DNA from: JBCCXL01 sp039191605
GTDB taxonomy: Bacteria > Acidobacteriota > Thermoanaerobaculia > Multivoradales > JAHZIX01
Reading direction: 5' to 3'
Length of the DNA stretch: 64,000 bases
Assembly (NCBI GenBank): GCA_039191605.1
Contig: JBCCXL010000013.1
Location: forward strand, 1 to 64,000
Part shown: piece after piece, positions 26,384-34,368 of the stretch
Numbering within the stretch: the stretch's first letter is position 1
Layout: the number at the start of each line of letters is the position of its first letter
The notes under the pieces: generated by a model
The model's database searches: none
What the model saw: the letters and a program-made list of their open reading frames with translations, nothing else
What the model was told of the DNA's origin: nothing
Made by a program: the position numbers and the translations under genes

Positions 26384-27325
26384 TCAGCGTTCCGGGTTCT
26401 GGATCTCGCCGCTCATAGTGTTGACCCGCACCGGTTCGACGATCCGGGTCAGAAACTCGGTCTCGGTGCGGGTGATGACCTGGAGGTCCTGGAGGAAGTT
26501 GCCCACCGGTACCACCATGCGGCCGCCGATGCGCAGCTGCTGGAGCAGATCCTGGGGAACCTCCGGTGGCGCGACGCTGAACAGGATAGCGTCGAAGGGG
26601 GCGTGTTCCTTCCAGCCCTTGTAGCCGTCGCCTTCCCGCAGGTTGACGTTGGTATATCCGCTGAGGTTGCGCCTCGCCGTCTTCGCTAGCTTATCGTTGA
26701 TCTCGATGGTGAAGACTTCGTCGGCGATCAGCGAGAGGACTGCGGAGTGGTAGCCGGAGCCGGTGCCGATTTCGAGCACTCGATCCTCTGGGCCGAGCTC
26801 TAGAAGCTCCGTCATGCGGGCGACGATATAGGGCTGATAGATGCTCTGCCCCCAGCCGATGGCCACCGGTTCGTCATCGTAGGCAGTCTCGCGGGCGTCG
26901 CTGGCGACGAATTCGTGGCGCGGCACGGTGCGCATGGCTTCGAGGACCGGCTCTTGCCGCACGCCCCGCTGGAGAATCTGGGTCTTGACCATGTCCCATC
27001 GTTTAATGCTGTAGGGATCCCGGTGGGCGTTCGGCTGAGCCCAGGCTCCAGCCCCCAGCAGGGAGGGGCTTTCGGTGACCGGGGGCACCAGGGCCCGGGG
27101 GCTCTCGGCGGAGCGCTGAGGCGCCGGGAGCGGGCTCTCCGGACCGAGGGCCAAGGCCTGCCCTCCGTTGGCCAGGCTGCCGGAGCCGAAAGTCGGCGGC
27201 AGCAGCAGTCCCCAGCAGGCGAGCACGACAAGCCCCTTGCCGAGGCGCCAGCGGCGGTGTCGGCGAGCGCTCCCGCGAGGGGGAGGCAGGGGGCTGGGCC
27301 CGGGGGTCGAGAGGGGCTTGGTCAA
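26384..27325 (-). CDS. pcm: Exported protein-L-isoaspartate O-methyltransferase (copy 1)
   Basis: 313 residues. The methyltransferase part (about 100-313) has the PCMT hallmarks: RWDMVKTQILQRGV, VPRHEFV, QSIYQPYIVARMTELL, SAM-binding VLEIGTGSGYHSAVLS, and GGRMVVPVG. It methylates isoaspartyl residues in damaged proteins to start their repair. Unlike the cytosolic enzyme it carries a basic N-terminus and hydrophobic stretch (LVVLACWGLLLPP), so export or anchoring is likely. The start is TTG 27325, overlapping the upstream gene's stop as TTGA, with GAGGACG nearby. A second copy lies directly upstream. Confidence 0.85.
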   Translation of the reverse strand: MTKPLSTPGPSPLPPPRGSARRHRRWRLGKGLVVLACWGLLLPPTFGSGSLANGGQALALGPESPLPAPQRSAESPRALVPPVTESPSLLGAGAWAQPNAHRDPYSIKRWDMVKTQILQRGVRQEPVLEAMRTVPRHEFVASDARETAYDDEPVAIGWGQSIYQPYIVARMTELLELGPEDRVLEIGTGSGYHSAVLSLIADEVFTIEINDKLAKTARRNLSGYTNVNLREGDGYKGWKEHAPFDAILFSVAPPEVPQDLLQQLRIGGRMVVPVGNFLQDLQVITRTETEFLTRIVEPVRVNTMSGEIQNPER

Positions 27326-28254
27326 GAGTTTTCGTCCTCGGCGTTCGCAAACCGGGCCGGCGTGGGAGAGAGATGCGCCTCTTCACTGTTTGCTGCTTCG
27401 TCGCGTGCTGCTTCGTCGCGTGCTGCTTCGTTGGAGGCTTCGTTCTGTGTGGCTTCGTCGTTGCGGGCCTTTCCGGTCATCGGAACGAAGCGGACCGGAA
27501 TAACGTCTCGAGTTTCGAGGCCGCTGGGGGTCTTGAGCATCAGGCGCAGATCCTGGCGGTTTTCTCCCACCGGTGCCACTAAGCGCCCGCCGACTCGAAG
27601 CTGATCCACCAGGGGTTGGGGGATCGTCGCCGGGGCCGCGGTGAGAACGATGGCGTCGAAGGGAGCCGCCTCTGGCCAGCCGTCATAGCCGTCCCCCACT
27701 CGGACCCGAATGTTGGAATAGCCGAGGGATTGCAGTCGCGGGGCCGCCTCTCGCCCGAGGGCCTCGACGATCTCGATGCTGTAGACCTCTCCCGCTACCC
27801 GCGACAGCACGGCGGCGTGGTATCCGGAGCCGGTGCCGATCTCCAGCACCCGCTGGTCTCCGTCGAGCTGGAGCAGATCGGTCATCAGGGCGACGATATA
27901 AGGCTGAGAGATGGTCTGCTCATGGCCGATGGGAAGCGGACGATCCTCGTAGGCGTGCTCCTGGAGAGGATCCGGCACGAAGAGGTGTCGCGGCACCTGC
28001 CGCAGCGCTGCTAGAACGGCCGGAGCCTCGATGCCGCGGCGCTGAATCTGCTCCTCCACCATCGCGGCGCGCCTCGCTTCTAGAGCGCTGCGAGGGGCCG
28101 GAGGCGTGGTGACGGGCTCGTTCATGGCAGGGGTGATCGCTCCGCTGGGATCGGCGTTGGTGGAGATCGCGGCCCTCTCTCCGCAGCCTCCCAAGACGAG
28201 GCCCAGGGCGAGCAGGCAGCCGGCGACGAGGCGCGGAAACTGCCTGCTGACCAT
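27322..28254 (-). CDS. pcm: Lipoprotein-type protein-L-isoaspartate O-methyltransferase (copy 2)
   Basis: 310 residues from ATG 28254, which gives MVSRQFPRLVAGCLLALGLV followed by the lipobox LGGC, so a membrane-attached lipoprotein is predicted. The enzyme part has RRAAMVEEQIQRRGI, VPRHLFVPD, ISQPYIVALMTDLL, VLEIGTGSGYHAAVLS and GGRLVAPVG, closely parallel to copy 1. The C-terminal 50 residues are a low-complexity acidic tail (repeated DEAAR/NEA units) with 15-bp tandem repeats in the DNA. The frame is open to 28326, but that would overlap the amidohydrolase end, which supports the shorter start. It is translationally coupled to copy 1 by a 4-bp overlap. Confidence 0.85.
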   Translation of the reverse strand: MVSRQFPRLVAGCLLALGLVLGGCGERAAISTNADPSGAITPAMNEPVTTPPAPRSALEARRAAMVEEQIQRRGIEAPAVLAALRQVPRHLFVPDPLQEHAYEDRPLPIGHEQTISQPYIVALMTDLLQLDGDQRVLEIGTGSGYHAAVLSRVAGEVYSIEIVEALGREAAPRLQSLGYSNIRVRVGDGYDGWPEAAPFDAIVLTAAPATIPQPLVDQLRVGGRLVAPVGENRQDLRLMLKTPSGLETRDVIPVRFVPMTGKARNDEATQNEASNEAARDEAARDEAANSEEAHLSPTPARFANAEDENS

Positions 28255-28285
28255 GGGTCTTGGGGATTGCTGCACGATGAGCACG

Positions 28286-30079
28286 TCAACTCTCAGGGGA
28301 CTCTCCCCGGGCGAAGGCGATCTCACCCTCGACGAGAGTCCAGTCTATCGCGATCGTCGGTAGCTCTTGGGTCGCTACGCTCATCGGATCCTGTGCGAAG
28401 ATCACCAGGTCTGCACGCTTGCCGACGTCCAGGGATCCGAGCTCTTCCTCGAGGAAGAGAGAGTAGGCGGCGTCTAGGGTGAAGCCCCGCAGCGCCTCGG
28501 CGCGGCTCAGCCGCTCCTGCGGCAGCCAGCCGTCGGCGGGCTCTCCCTCGAGGTCCTGTCGGGTGACGGCAGCGTAGAAGCCCAGCAGGGGGGCGGCCCG
28601 CTCCACCGGGAAGTCGCTGCCGAGGGCGAGTCGCCCGCCGGCATCGAGAACCTTGCGCCAGGCGTAGGCCCCCTCGAGGCGGTGATCGCCGACTCGGGCA
28701 CCGGCCCAGGGCATGTCGGAGGTGGCGTGGGTAGGCTGCATAGAGGCGATGATCCCGAGTTGAGCGAGGCGCTGGATATCCGCCAGGCGCATCACCTGGG
28801 CGTGCTCCATGCGAAAGCGGGCCTGAGGCTGGGGCTTACCGCCGAAGGCTCGTTCCAGGGCGTCCAGAACCACCAGCCCGCCGCGGTCTCCAATGGCGTG
28901 TACGCCTACCTGGAAACCGGCGTCCAAGGCTCTGCGGGCGACGTCTTCCATGTGGGCGCCGGAGCTGGTGAGCAGCCCGAGATTGCCTTCGTCGTCGCTG
29001 TAGGGCTCCACCAGCGCTGCTCCTCGGCTACCGAGGGCGCCGTCGGCGTAGAGCTTGATGCCCCGCACCATGAAGCGCAGGTCCTCGTCCCAGCGCGTTC
29101 CCTGGCTCATCCAGCGCTCCAGCAGCGGGGCGTGGTCGGTGAGGTAGACCGAGGAGCGAATGGGCAGCTGATTCGTCTCGTCGAGCTGCTGGTAGGCGTC
29201 GAGGCCCGCCTGGTGGAGCCCCATGTCGGTGACCGTGGTGAGGCCGCGCTCGAGGCAGTGGTGGGCGGCGGCCACCAGCTGACGGGAGAGATCCTGCGGC
29301 TCCGCCGCCGGCCGGCGGCTGGCGACGGCATCGATGGCGTTGTCGATCAATACGCCGCTGAGGCCCTCCTGGTCGTCTCGTAGATAGAGGCCCCCGCTGG
29401 GATTTACCACGGAGTCGTCGAGCTCCAGCTCCGCCATCGCCCGGGCGTTGAGCAGAACGGCGTGGCCATCGACCCGGGTGGCCCACACCGGGTGGTTCGG
29501 AAGAGCCTCGGAGAGGGCCTGGTGGTGGGGAAAATCGGTCTTCGGCCAGTCGTTCTGATCCCAGCCGCGCCCCTCGACCCAGGATCCCGCCGGTAGCCCC
29601 GCGGCGGCGGATTGCAGCCGCGCGATCACTTCCTCGTAGGTGGACGCCCCGTGGAGGTCCGCCTGCTCCAGGGCGGCACCGAGGTTCAGCAGATGGGAGT
29701 GGGCGTCGATCCAGCCGGGAGTCACGGCCCGTCCCTCCAGCTCGAGAATTTGAGTCTGCGGCCCTGCCCAGCGAAGCGCCTCCTCGGTAGCGCCAAGAAA
29801 GGCGATCCGCCCGTTCTGAACCACCATGCTGCCGTCAACGATAGCCGGCGTCGAGACGGTGTAGAAGCGACCATTGCGCAGCAGCAGACTGGCGTGGTCG
29901 TCCCCCGAGGGGGCCGCGATGTCCTCTGGAGAGGATGCTTTGGCGGCTCGGCTCTCGGTTGCCGCTGGATCCGAGAAGAACCACAGGAAGCCGGAGAGTA
30001 GAAGGACCCAAAAGACGCCTCGCCTAAGAATGGTGGAGCGCGGTGGGGCTTGGGTAGTGGGGGGTTGGTGTAAGTGCAT
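28286..30079 (-). CDS. Exported amidohydrolase (YtcJ/NfdA-like)
   Basis: 597 residues with an N-terminal hydrophobic anchor or signal (GVFWVLLLSGFLWFFSDPAA). The metal-dependent hydrolase core has NGRFYTV, VVQNGRIAFLG, VTPGWIDAHSHLLNLG (HxH metal site), VGVHAIGDRG and FRMEHAQV (metal histidines), and ALGSDFPVE (Asp) with GKRADLVIFAQDP near the end. This is the amidohydrolase family 3 layout (YtcJ, N-substituted formamide deformylase). The substrate is unknown. The ATG has a GGGAG site 7 bases upstream. It lies upstream of the two methyltransferases, so a shared operon handling altered extracytoplasmic peptides is an inference only. Confidence 0.85.
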   Translation of the reverse strand: MHLHQPPTTQAPPRSTILRRGVFWVLLLSGFLWFFSDPAATESRAAKASSPEDIAAPSGDDHASLLLRNGRFYTVSTPAIVDGSMVVQNGRIAFLGATEEALRWAGPQTQILELEGRAVTPGWIDAHSHLLNLGAALEQADLHGASTYEEVIARLQSAAAGLPAGSWVEGRGWDQNDWPKTDFPHHQALSEALPNHPVWATRVDGHAVLLNARAMAELELDDSVVNPSGGLYLRDDQEGLSGVLIDNAIDAVASRRPAAEPQDLSRQLVAAAHHCLERGLTTVTDMGLHQAGLDAYQQLDETNQLPIRSSVYLTDHAPLLERWMSQGTRWDEDLRFMVRGIKLYADGALGSRGAALVEPYSDDEGNLGLLTSSGAHMEDVARRALDAGFQVGVHAIGDRGGLVVLDALERAFGGKPQPQARFRMEHAQVMRLADIQRLAQLGIIASMQPTHATSDMPWAGARVGDHRLEGAYAWRKVLDAGGRLALGSDFPVERAAPLLGFYAAVTRQDLEGEPADGWLPQERLSRAEALRGFTLDAAYSLFLEEELGSLDVGKRADLVIFAQDPMSVATQELPTIAIDWTLVEGEIAFARGESPES

Positions 30080-30152
30080 GATGGCTCCCGATATGCGGGT
30101 CGATTAGGTAGAGATGCAAGGAGTGGGCCATGGGGGTAGAGGGGCGAATGCT

Positions 30153-31541
30153 ATGCTGCTCGCCGCTATGAAGGAATCGTCATCGGAGCCCGATCATCAT
30201 CCGCTGCAGCCCGAGGAGCGGGTGCTGGGGCTGCTGGAAGAGACGCTCGAGGTCTCGCCAGCGGATTTTACCGAGATCGTGTGGCTGGAGCGCCGTGGCG
30301 TGGAATTGCATTCCAATGGTGATCGGCAGGTTCGCTGCTGGGGGCCCCATCCTTCCCTCTTGGTGCGGGTGCGAGAGCGGCAGCGCTGGGGGCTCCATCG
30401 CATCGATCATCTGGGGGCATCGGAGCTGCAGAATGCCGTGCGCTTGGCGATGGCTCATTCGACGATCGAGGCGCCGGAGCCTCATTGGCGATTGGTGGGG
30501 CGTTCCCGCCTGCCGCCACTGAAGCGCGCCGACCTTTGCCAGCGCTCTCTCGCGCGACTCGAAGCTGAGGACATCGCGGGGCAGCTGGAGACCTGGGTGA
30601 AGAAGGAGGCCGAGGGCGATGATTTCGCCTGGGGCGCCCTCTGCTCCGAGGGGCGAGTGGTGGTGGTGAACAGCAACGGATTACGCCGCCGGGCATGGGT
30701 TACGGCGGCGACCCTCAAGGTACGGATCGGCGAGGATGAGGTTGCCGGGGAGGCCACCACCTCCGCGCGGCGGCTGGATGCTCTGCAGCCGAAGGAAGTG
30801 GTCTCCCGAGCACAGGCTCGGATGGCTACCGGAGGGTGTCCCCAGAGCCCGGAGGATGGGGCGGTGCTCGAGCTGGCGGGTCCTATCGTGCTGGCTCCGG
30901 AAGCGGTGGCCGCGATGCTTCTGGAGCTGGGTCGAGTGGGGCTGGGCTTCGAGGCGGGGCCGGATCCAGATTCCTTCCTCGCGGGGCTGTTCTCTGGCAA
31001 AGCTTTCAGCTCCCTGCTGTCGATCTACGACGATGGCGGGGACCGCGGTGGCCTTCCTTTTCCCTTCGATTTGGAGGGGCGCTCGAAGGCCCGAGTCTGG
31101 CTGGTGGAAGAAGGGGAGGTCAAAGAGCTGGAGCAGGAGCGTCGGCGAGGCCCCGAGAAGCGTCGGCGCAGGGTCGGCTCCAAGGAGCCGCCGCTGGCGG
31201 CGGGGGGAGGCGAGGGATTCCTCCACAATCTCTTTCTCGCTCCGGGAGATCAGCCTCTCCAGGAGCTCCTCCATGGAGCGGAAGGGGGCTGGTGGATCGG
31301 TGATCTCAGCGCCGTGGAGGTCTATGATCCATCGACCCTGGCCTTCTGTGCGGTGGCCCGCGGCGTCCGCCGCATTCGCGGTGGCAGGCTGGAGGGGGGG
31401 CTCCCGGAGATTCGCTGCCAGGGCCGACTCCAAGACTGGCTTCAGGGCATCGAGTCGGTGGGCAGTGAGCCGGTCACGGTAGCCACCGGAGACGGCATCT
31501 TCGGCGGTGTTTGTACCCCGGCCCTGGGGATTCGGGTTTAG
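30153..31541 (+). CDS. PmbA/TldE-like protein (TldD/PmbA family)
   Basis: About 462 residues. It fits the TldD/PmbA (U62) family: an N-terminal segment resembling the substrate-groove half (EIVWLERRGVELHSNGDRQ), a central VVVVNSNGLRRRAWVTAATL, and the C-terminal GEGFLHNLFLAPGD, GGWWIGDLSAVEVYDP and RLQDWLQGIESVG. The HExxxH zinc motif of TldD is absent, so this is a PmbA (TldE)-type partner rather than the catalytic subunit. In E. coli TldD/TldE trims microcin B17 and CcdA. No TldD gene is adjacent. A GAGGGG site 8 bases before ATG 30153 makes this the preferred start; an upstream ATG at 30114 is in frame. Confidence 0.65.
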   Translation: MLLAAMKESSSEPDHHPLQPEERVLGLLEETLEVSPADFTEIVWLERRGVELHSNGDRQVRCWGPHPSLLVRVRERQRWGLHRIDHLGASELQNAVRLAMAHSTIEAPEPHWRLVGRSRLPPLKRADLCQRSLARLEAEDIAGQLETWVKKEAEGDDFAWGALCSEGRVVVVNSNGLRRRAWVTAATLKVRIGEDEVAGEATTSARRLDALQPKEVVSRAQARMATGGCPQSPEDGAVLELAGPIVLAPEAVAAMLLELGRVGLGFEAGPDPDSFLAGLFSGKAFSSLLSIYDDGGDRGGLPFPFDLEGRSKARVWLVEEGEVKELEQERRRGPEKRRRRVGSKEPPLAAGGGEGFLHNLFLAPGDQPLQELLHGAEGGWWIGDLSAVEVYDPSTLAFCAVARGVRRIRGGRLEGGLPEIRCQGRLQDWLQGIESVGSEPVTVATGDGIFGGVCTPALGIRV

Positions 31542-31654
31542 CCTGGATCTTCGCAGGTGTTTCAGGGCGCCCTGCTTCTCTGGTTGCCGCTTCCCTCAGG
31601 TCGCCACCTCTCTCAGGTCGCCATGCTTCTCAGCTGGCCAAGGCCGGGAGGCTC

Positions 31655-32962
31655 TCACCCGGGCCAGGCTCTGCGCTGGAGCAGCACGAGAGTCTGGTCG
31701 TCGGCCTGGGGGCGATCTCCGCTGAGCTCCAGGCAGCGTTCGGCGATGCGGTCGGTGAGGTGATGCAGAGGCCCCGGGGCGCTGGCGATCAGCAGCTCCT
31801 TGAGCCCGTCGTCGCCCAGCTCCACTTCCTCTTCGTCGGCGCACTCTGAGATCCCGTCGGTATAGAGACAGAGAAGATCCCCGGGCTCGAGAGTGAGCTG
31901 CCCCAGCCGATAGGCGACGGCAGGAAACATGCCCACCGGTGGCCCGCTGGCCTGCATTTCGAGGAAGTTTCCCGAGGCGCGGTGGACCAAGCCTGGATTG
32001 TGCCCGGCGTTGACGAATTCCACCGCCCCGGAAGCTGGATTCAGGCAGAGGGCGAGGAAGGTGATGAATTGGTTGGAGAGGGAGCGCTCGAAGATATGCC
32101 GTGACAGCCGCTCCACCTGGGCCGCGTCGAGGGTCGACAGGGAGTTGCCGGAGTCGGCGAGCATCAGGTGCAGGGCCGAGTCGAGGTTGGAGACCAGCAG
32201 CGCCGCGGGAACGCCCTTGCCGGCGACATCGGCGATCACCAGCAGGAGTCGCCCGTCCTCGAGACGATGAGCGGCATAGTAATCGCCTCCGACCTCCCGC
32301 GCCGGGCGGCTCCAGGCGGCGATTCCATAGCCGTCGACCTCGGGGAGGGCATCCGGAAGCAGCTGCTGCTGAATCTGCGCCGCCAGCACCAGGTCGCGCT
32401 GGATACGCTCCTGCTCCAGAGCGTCGCGGTGATGCCGCGCATTCCTCAGCGCCACCGCGCTCTGCTGGGCGAAGAGGGCGAGGGTGCGGCTATCGGAGTC
32501 CGGGAAGGGGCCGACGCCGTGGCGGCTCTCTTTGTCCGCGACCACCAACAGGCCGCTGGGCTCCTCGTCCAGGGTGATGGCCTGGGCGAGGGCGTATTTC
32601 GCTCCCGAGAAGAGCTCGGTAGGGTTCTCGAGGGCCTGCTGGAAGGAGAGGGAAGAGGCCGCGGGGGTGAGCTCGCCCATCATTTGAATGGGCTCTAGAG
32701 CAAGCTGTGTCGCCTTTCCGTCGTCCTCTGATAAAGGAATATCGAAGAGCGCTCCTTGTCTCGCGTCGAGGAGCGAGATCGCCCGCATCAAGATCTGCTC
32801 GGCGACCTCCGCCGGGTTCAGGGTGGAGGTGATCGCCAGCCCGACGTCATAGAGGGCTTCCAGCTCCACACCGCGGTACCGAGCCTGGAAGCGCTCGTCT
32901 CGAATCTGCTCTTCCAGGCGCTGAATGCGCGCGAGCAGCTCTTGGCGTTCTGTAGACGTCAT
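31655..32962 (-). CDS. GAF-SpoIIE (PP2C) serine phosphatase, RsbU-like
   Basis: 435 residues. A short coiled coil (TSTERQELLARIQRLEEQI) leads into a GAF domain (about 40-190; LYDVGLAITSTL ... FAQQSAVALRNARHH), a linker helix, then a SpoIIE-type PP2C domain (about 205-430) with GGDYYAA, LLVIADVAGKGVPAAL, VEFVNAGHNPGLV and LYTDGISECAD supplying metal-binding acidic residues. Phosphatases of this kind dephosphorylate STAS anti-anti-sigma factors in partner-switching systems. The STAS and RsbW-like genes lie just upstream in the same direction, which supports that role. The signal for the GAF domain is unknown. Confidence 0.9.
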   Translation of the reverse strand: MTSTERQELLARIQRLEEQIRDERFQARYRGVELEALYDVGLAITSTLNPAEVAEQILMRAISLLDARQGALFDIPLSEDDGKATQLALEPIQMMGELTPAASSLSFQQALENPTELFSGAKYALAQAITLDEEPSGLLVVADKESRHGVGPFPDSDSRTLALFAQQSAVALRNARHHRDALEQERIQRDLVLAAQIQQQLLPDALPEVDGYGIAAWSRPAREVGGDYYAAHRLEDGRLLLVIADVAGKGVPAALLVSNLDSALHLMLADSGNSLSTLDAAQVERLSRHIFERSLSNQFITFLALCLNPASGAVEFVNAGHNPGLVHRASGNFLEMQASGPPVGMFPAVAYRLGQLTLEPGDLLCLYTDGISECADEEEVELGDDGLKELLIASAPGPLHHLTDRIAERCLELSGDRPQADDQTLVLLQRRAWPG

Positions 32963-33101
32963 GAATCCCCAGCATACCCGGCTTTAGGCCGCTTTGCTGG
33001 GCGAATCATTGTTCCGGGCTGCGTCGCTGCCGGCTCGGCGGCGAGCCTCCCGGGATTGTTGACAGTAGGCAGGGGCGAGGAAGGAGGCGTAGGGGGGAGG
33101 C

Positions 33102-33470
33102 TCAGCCGATTCGACCGCTTTGCTGAAGACCTTCGATAGCGGCGGCCTCATCGGTGAAGATGTCGGCGTATTGAGCCAGGCCCATGATGTGGAAGGTCTT
33201 GTCGATGGTTGGCGTCAGGCAGCAGAAGGCCAGTCGCCCGTCGATTTCCAGCATGCGCTCGATGAGCTCGATGAGAATCGAGATGCCGATGGAGTTGACG
33301 ATCTTGGTGCCGGCAAGGTTGAGCAGCAGCACTCGGTAGCTCTGGCTGTCGATGAGCTCGTAGGCCACCTGGGCGATCTCCTCACCCCCTTGGTTGTTGA
33401 TGTACCCCTCGGTGTAGATCACGGCGTATTTCTCGCGTCGATCTACTTTCAACTTCAGACTCTCCGTCAT
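33102..33470 (-). CDS. STAS-domain anti-sigma factor antagonist
   Basis: 122 residues, a single STAS domain. The segment KIVNSIGISILIELIERML contains the expected phospho-acceptor serine (the DSSGLG-like loop, here NSIGIS). YAVIYTEGYINNQGGEEIAQ and YRVLLLNLAGTKI are the flanking strands. Such proteins bind an RsbW/SpoIIAB-type kinase when unphosphorylated and free its target. The frame opens to 33563, but that would run into the kinase gene; ATG 33470 lies 19 bp after the kinase stop and fits the domain start. It is predicted to be the phosphatase's substrate. Confidence 0.9.
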   Translation of the reverse strand: MTESLKLKVDRREKYAVIYTEGYINNQGGEEIAQVAYELIDSQSYRVLLLNLAGTKIVNSIGISILIELIERMLEIDGRLAFCCLTPTIDKTFHIMGLAQYADIFTDEAAAIEGLQQSGRIG

Positions 33471-33489
33471 CGACTGTGGCCCCGTATGG

Positions 33490-33924
33490 TCATCGCGACT
33501 TGTACATGACGACGGTCGTTCCCGCCGCTCCAGAGCGGATCTCGACTTCGTCCATGAGGCCACGAATGATGGTCAGGCCCCAGCCCCGCTTGCGTTTCGC
33601 TCTCAGCTTCTGCTCCATGGAGGGAGTCTCTACCGCATTTGGCTGAAAGCCTATACCGGAATCACGAACTTTGACACAGAGACGCTCTTGCTCTTCCTGC
33701 TCGAGAATCGCCACAGAGACAAGGATTTCTCGGTCTGGGGCGTTGCTGTGTTCGATGGCGTTGATGCACGCTTCGATGACGGCCATCCGTACCTCATCGA
33801 TCTTGTCCGGACTCATGGCCATCGCTTCGGCCATCGCCGTAGCGGCTTGGCTGGCCTCGATCTCCATGTCCGGAAGGATCGGGAGTCGGAGAGTCATCTC
33901 CCGAAGCGGGGCATCTTGAACCAT
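33490..33924 (-). CDS. RsbW/SpoIIAB-like anti-sigma serine kinase
   Basis: 144 residues from ATG 33924. The HATPase_c_2 fold is shown by the N-box EACINAIEHSN, the G1 box VRDSGIGFQPNAV and the glycine loop KRGWGLTIIRGLMDEVEI. Members phosphorylate a STAS partner and hold a sigma factor or other regulator. An in-frame TTG at 33954 overlaps the upstream small gene's stop as TTGA and would add ten residues; this coupled start is possible but lacks a ribosome site. No sigma factor gene is in the cluster, so the target is open. Confidence 0.85.
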   Translation of the reverse strand: MVQDAPLREMTLRLPILPDMEIEASQAATAMAEAMAMSPDKIDEVRMAVIEACINAIEHSNAPDREILVSVAILEQEEQERLCVKVRDSGIGFQPNAVETPSMEQKLRAKRKRGWGLTIIRGLMDEVEIRSGAAGTTVVMYKSR

Positions 33925-33950
33925 GCTCGAAGCAACGTAGGCCCTAATCC

Positions 33951-34106
33951 TCAAAAGGTGAGGTAGAGCTGGAGGAAGAAGATCGCAACGGGGTGAATCA
34001 GGTCATTGGCCAAGAGCCAACCAAAGGCCGTCAGCGACGCCGTGGTGATCAGAGCCTGTTCCGGAATGCGGGAAGAAACAGAGAATTTACGTGCCAAGTC
34101 TAACAT
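33951..34106 (-). CDS. 51-residue membrane peptide heading the partner-switch operon
   Basis: The gene starts at ATG 34106 behind a near-perfect ribosome site (AGGAGGT, 5 bases spacing), much better than the frame's upstream extension. The peptide begins MLDLARKFSVSSRIPEQAL, followed by one or two hydrophobic stretches (TTASLTAFGWLLA and HPVAIFFLQLYLTF), so an inner-membrane location is likely. It ends one base before or overlapping the start of the RsbW-like gene. I know no family for it. Its place at the head of the operon suggests it tethers or informs the kinase; this is inference. Confidence 0.7.
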   Translation of the reverse strand: MLDLARKFSVSSRIPEQALITTASLTAFGWLLANDLIHPVAIFFLQLYLTF

Positions 34107-34122
34107 AGCCACCTCCTGTGCC

Positions 34123-34138
34123 CTTGCTATAGAGCAAG
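34123..34138. promoter_or_regulatory. Inverted repeat just upstream of the small membrane peptide gene
   Basis: CTTGCT-ATAG-AGCAAG is a perfect 6-bp-stem inverted repeat located about 17-32 bases before the start codon of the 51-residue gene. It may be an operator, or a leader hairpin next to the ribosome site that tunes translation. Confidence 0.4.
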
Positions 34139-34319
34139 AGTCTTGCCACCGCGAGGGAGGGGTGAAGAATCCGCCGGAAACCCTGAACTTGTCTAGGTTT
34201 CCTACTCCTTGGCCCCTAGCCGTTGACGCGGGCTGGGTGAGGCATAATGTCGCAATTAGCAAAAGGACCGACTAAAGTGCCGGGGAGACCATAGAAAAGA
34301 CAGGACCTTTCTGTTCTGG

Positions 34320-34349
34320 GGCATATTGTCGCGAGTGAGGCAATATGCC
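34320..34349. promoter_or_regulatory. Inverted repeat GGCATATTG/CAATATGCC downstream of the NtrC-like gene
   Basis: GGCATATTG (34320-34328) and CAATATGCC (34341-34349) form a perfect 9-bp inverted repeat with a 12-base centre, 20 bp after the NtrC-like gene's stop. A related AT-rich word, GGCATAATG, occurs at 34241-34249. It could be a transcription terminator without a T-tract, or a two-half-site operator for the partner-switch operon to the left. Confidence 0.4.
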
Positions 34350-34368
34350 TCATTCGTGGCGAGGGGTC

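Noticed and set aside
34211..34248. A sigma-54 or sigma-70 promoter near 34211-34248
   Set aside because: The GG/GC spacing is wrong for sigma-54, and TTGACG/CATAAT are only 14 bp apart on the plus strand, where no gene follows.
33954..34262. The longer 103-codon version of the small membrane protein gene
   Set aside because: The extra N-terminus has no ribosome site, while ATG 34106 has AGGAGGT at 5 bases; the extension would also read through the inverted repeat at 34123.
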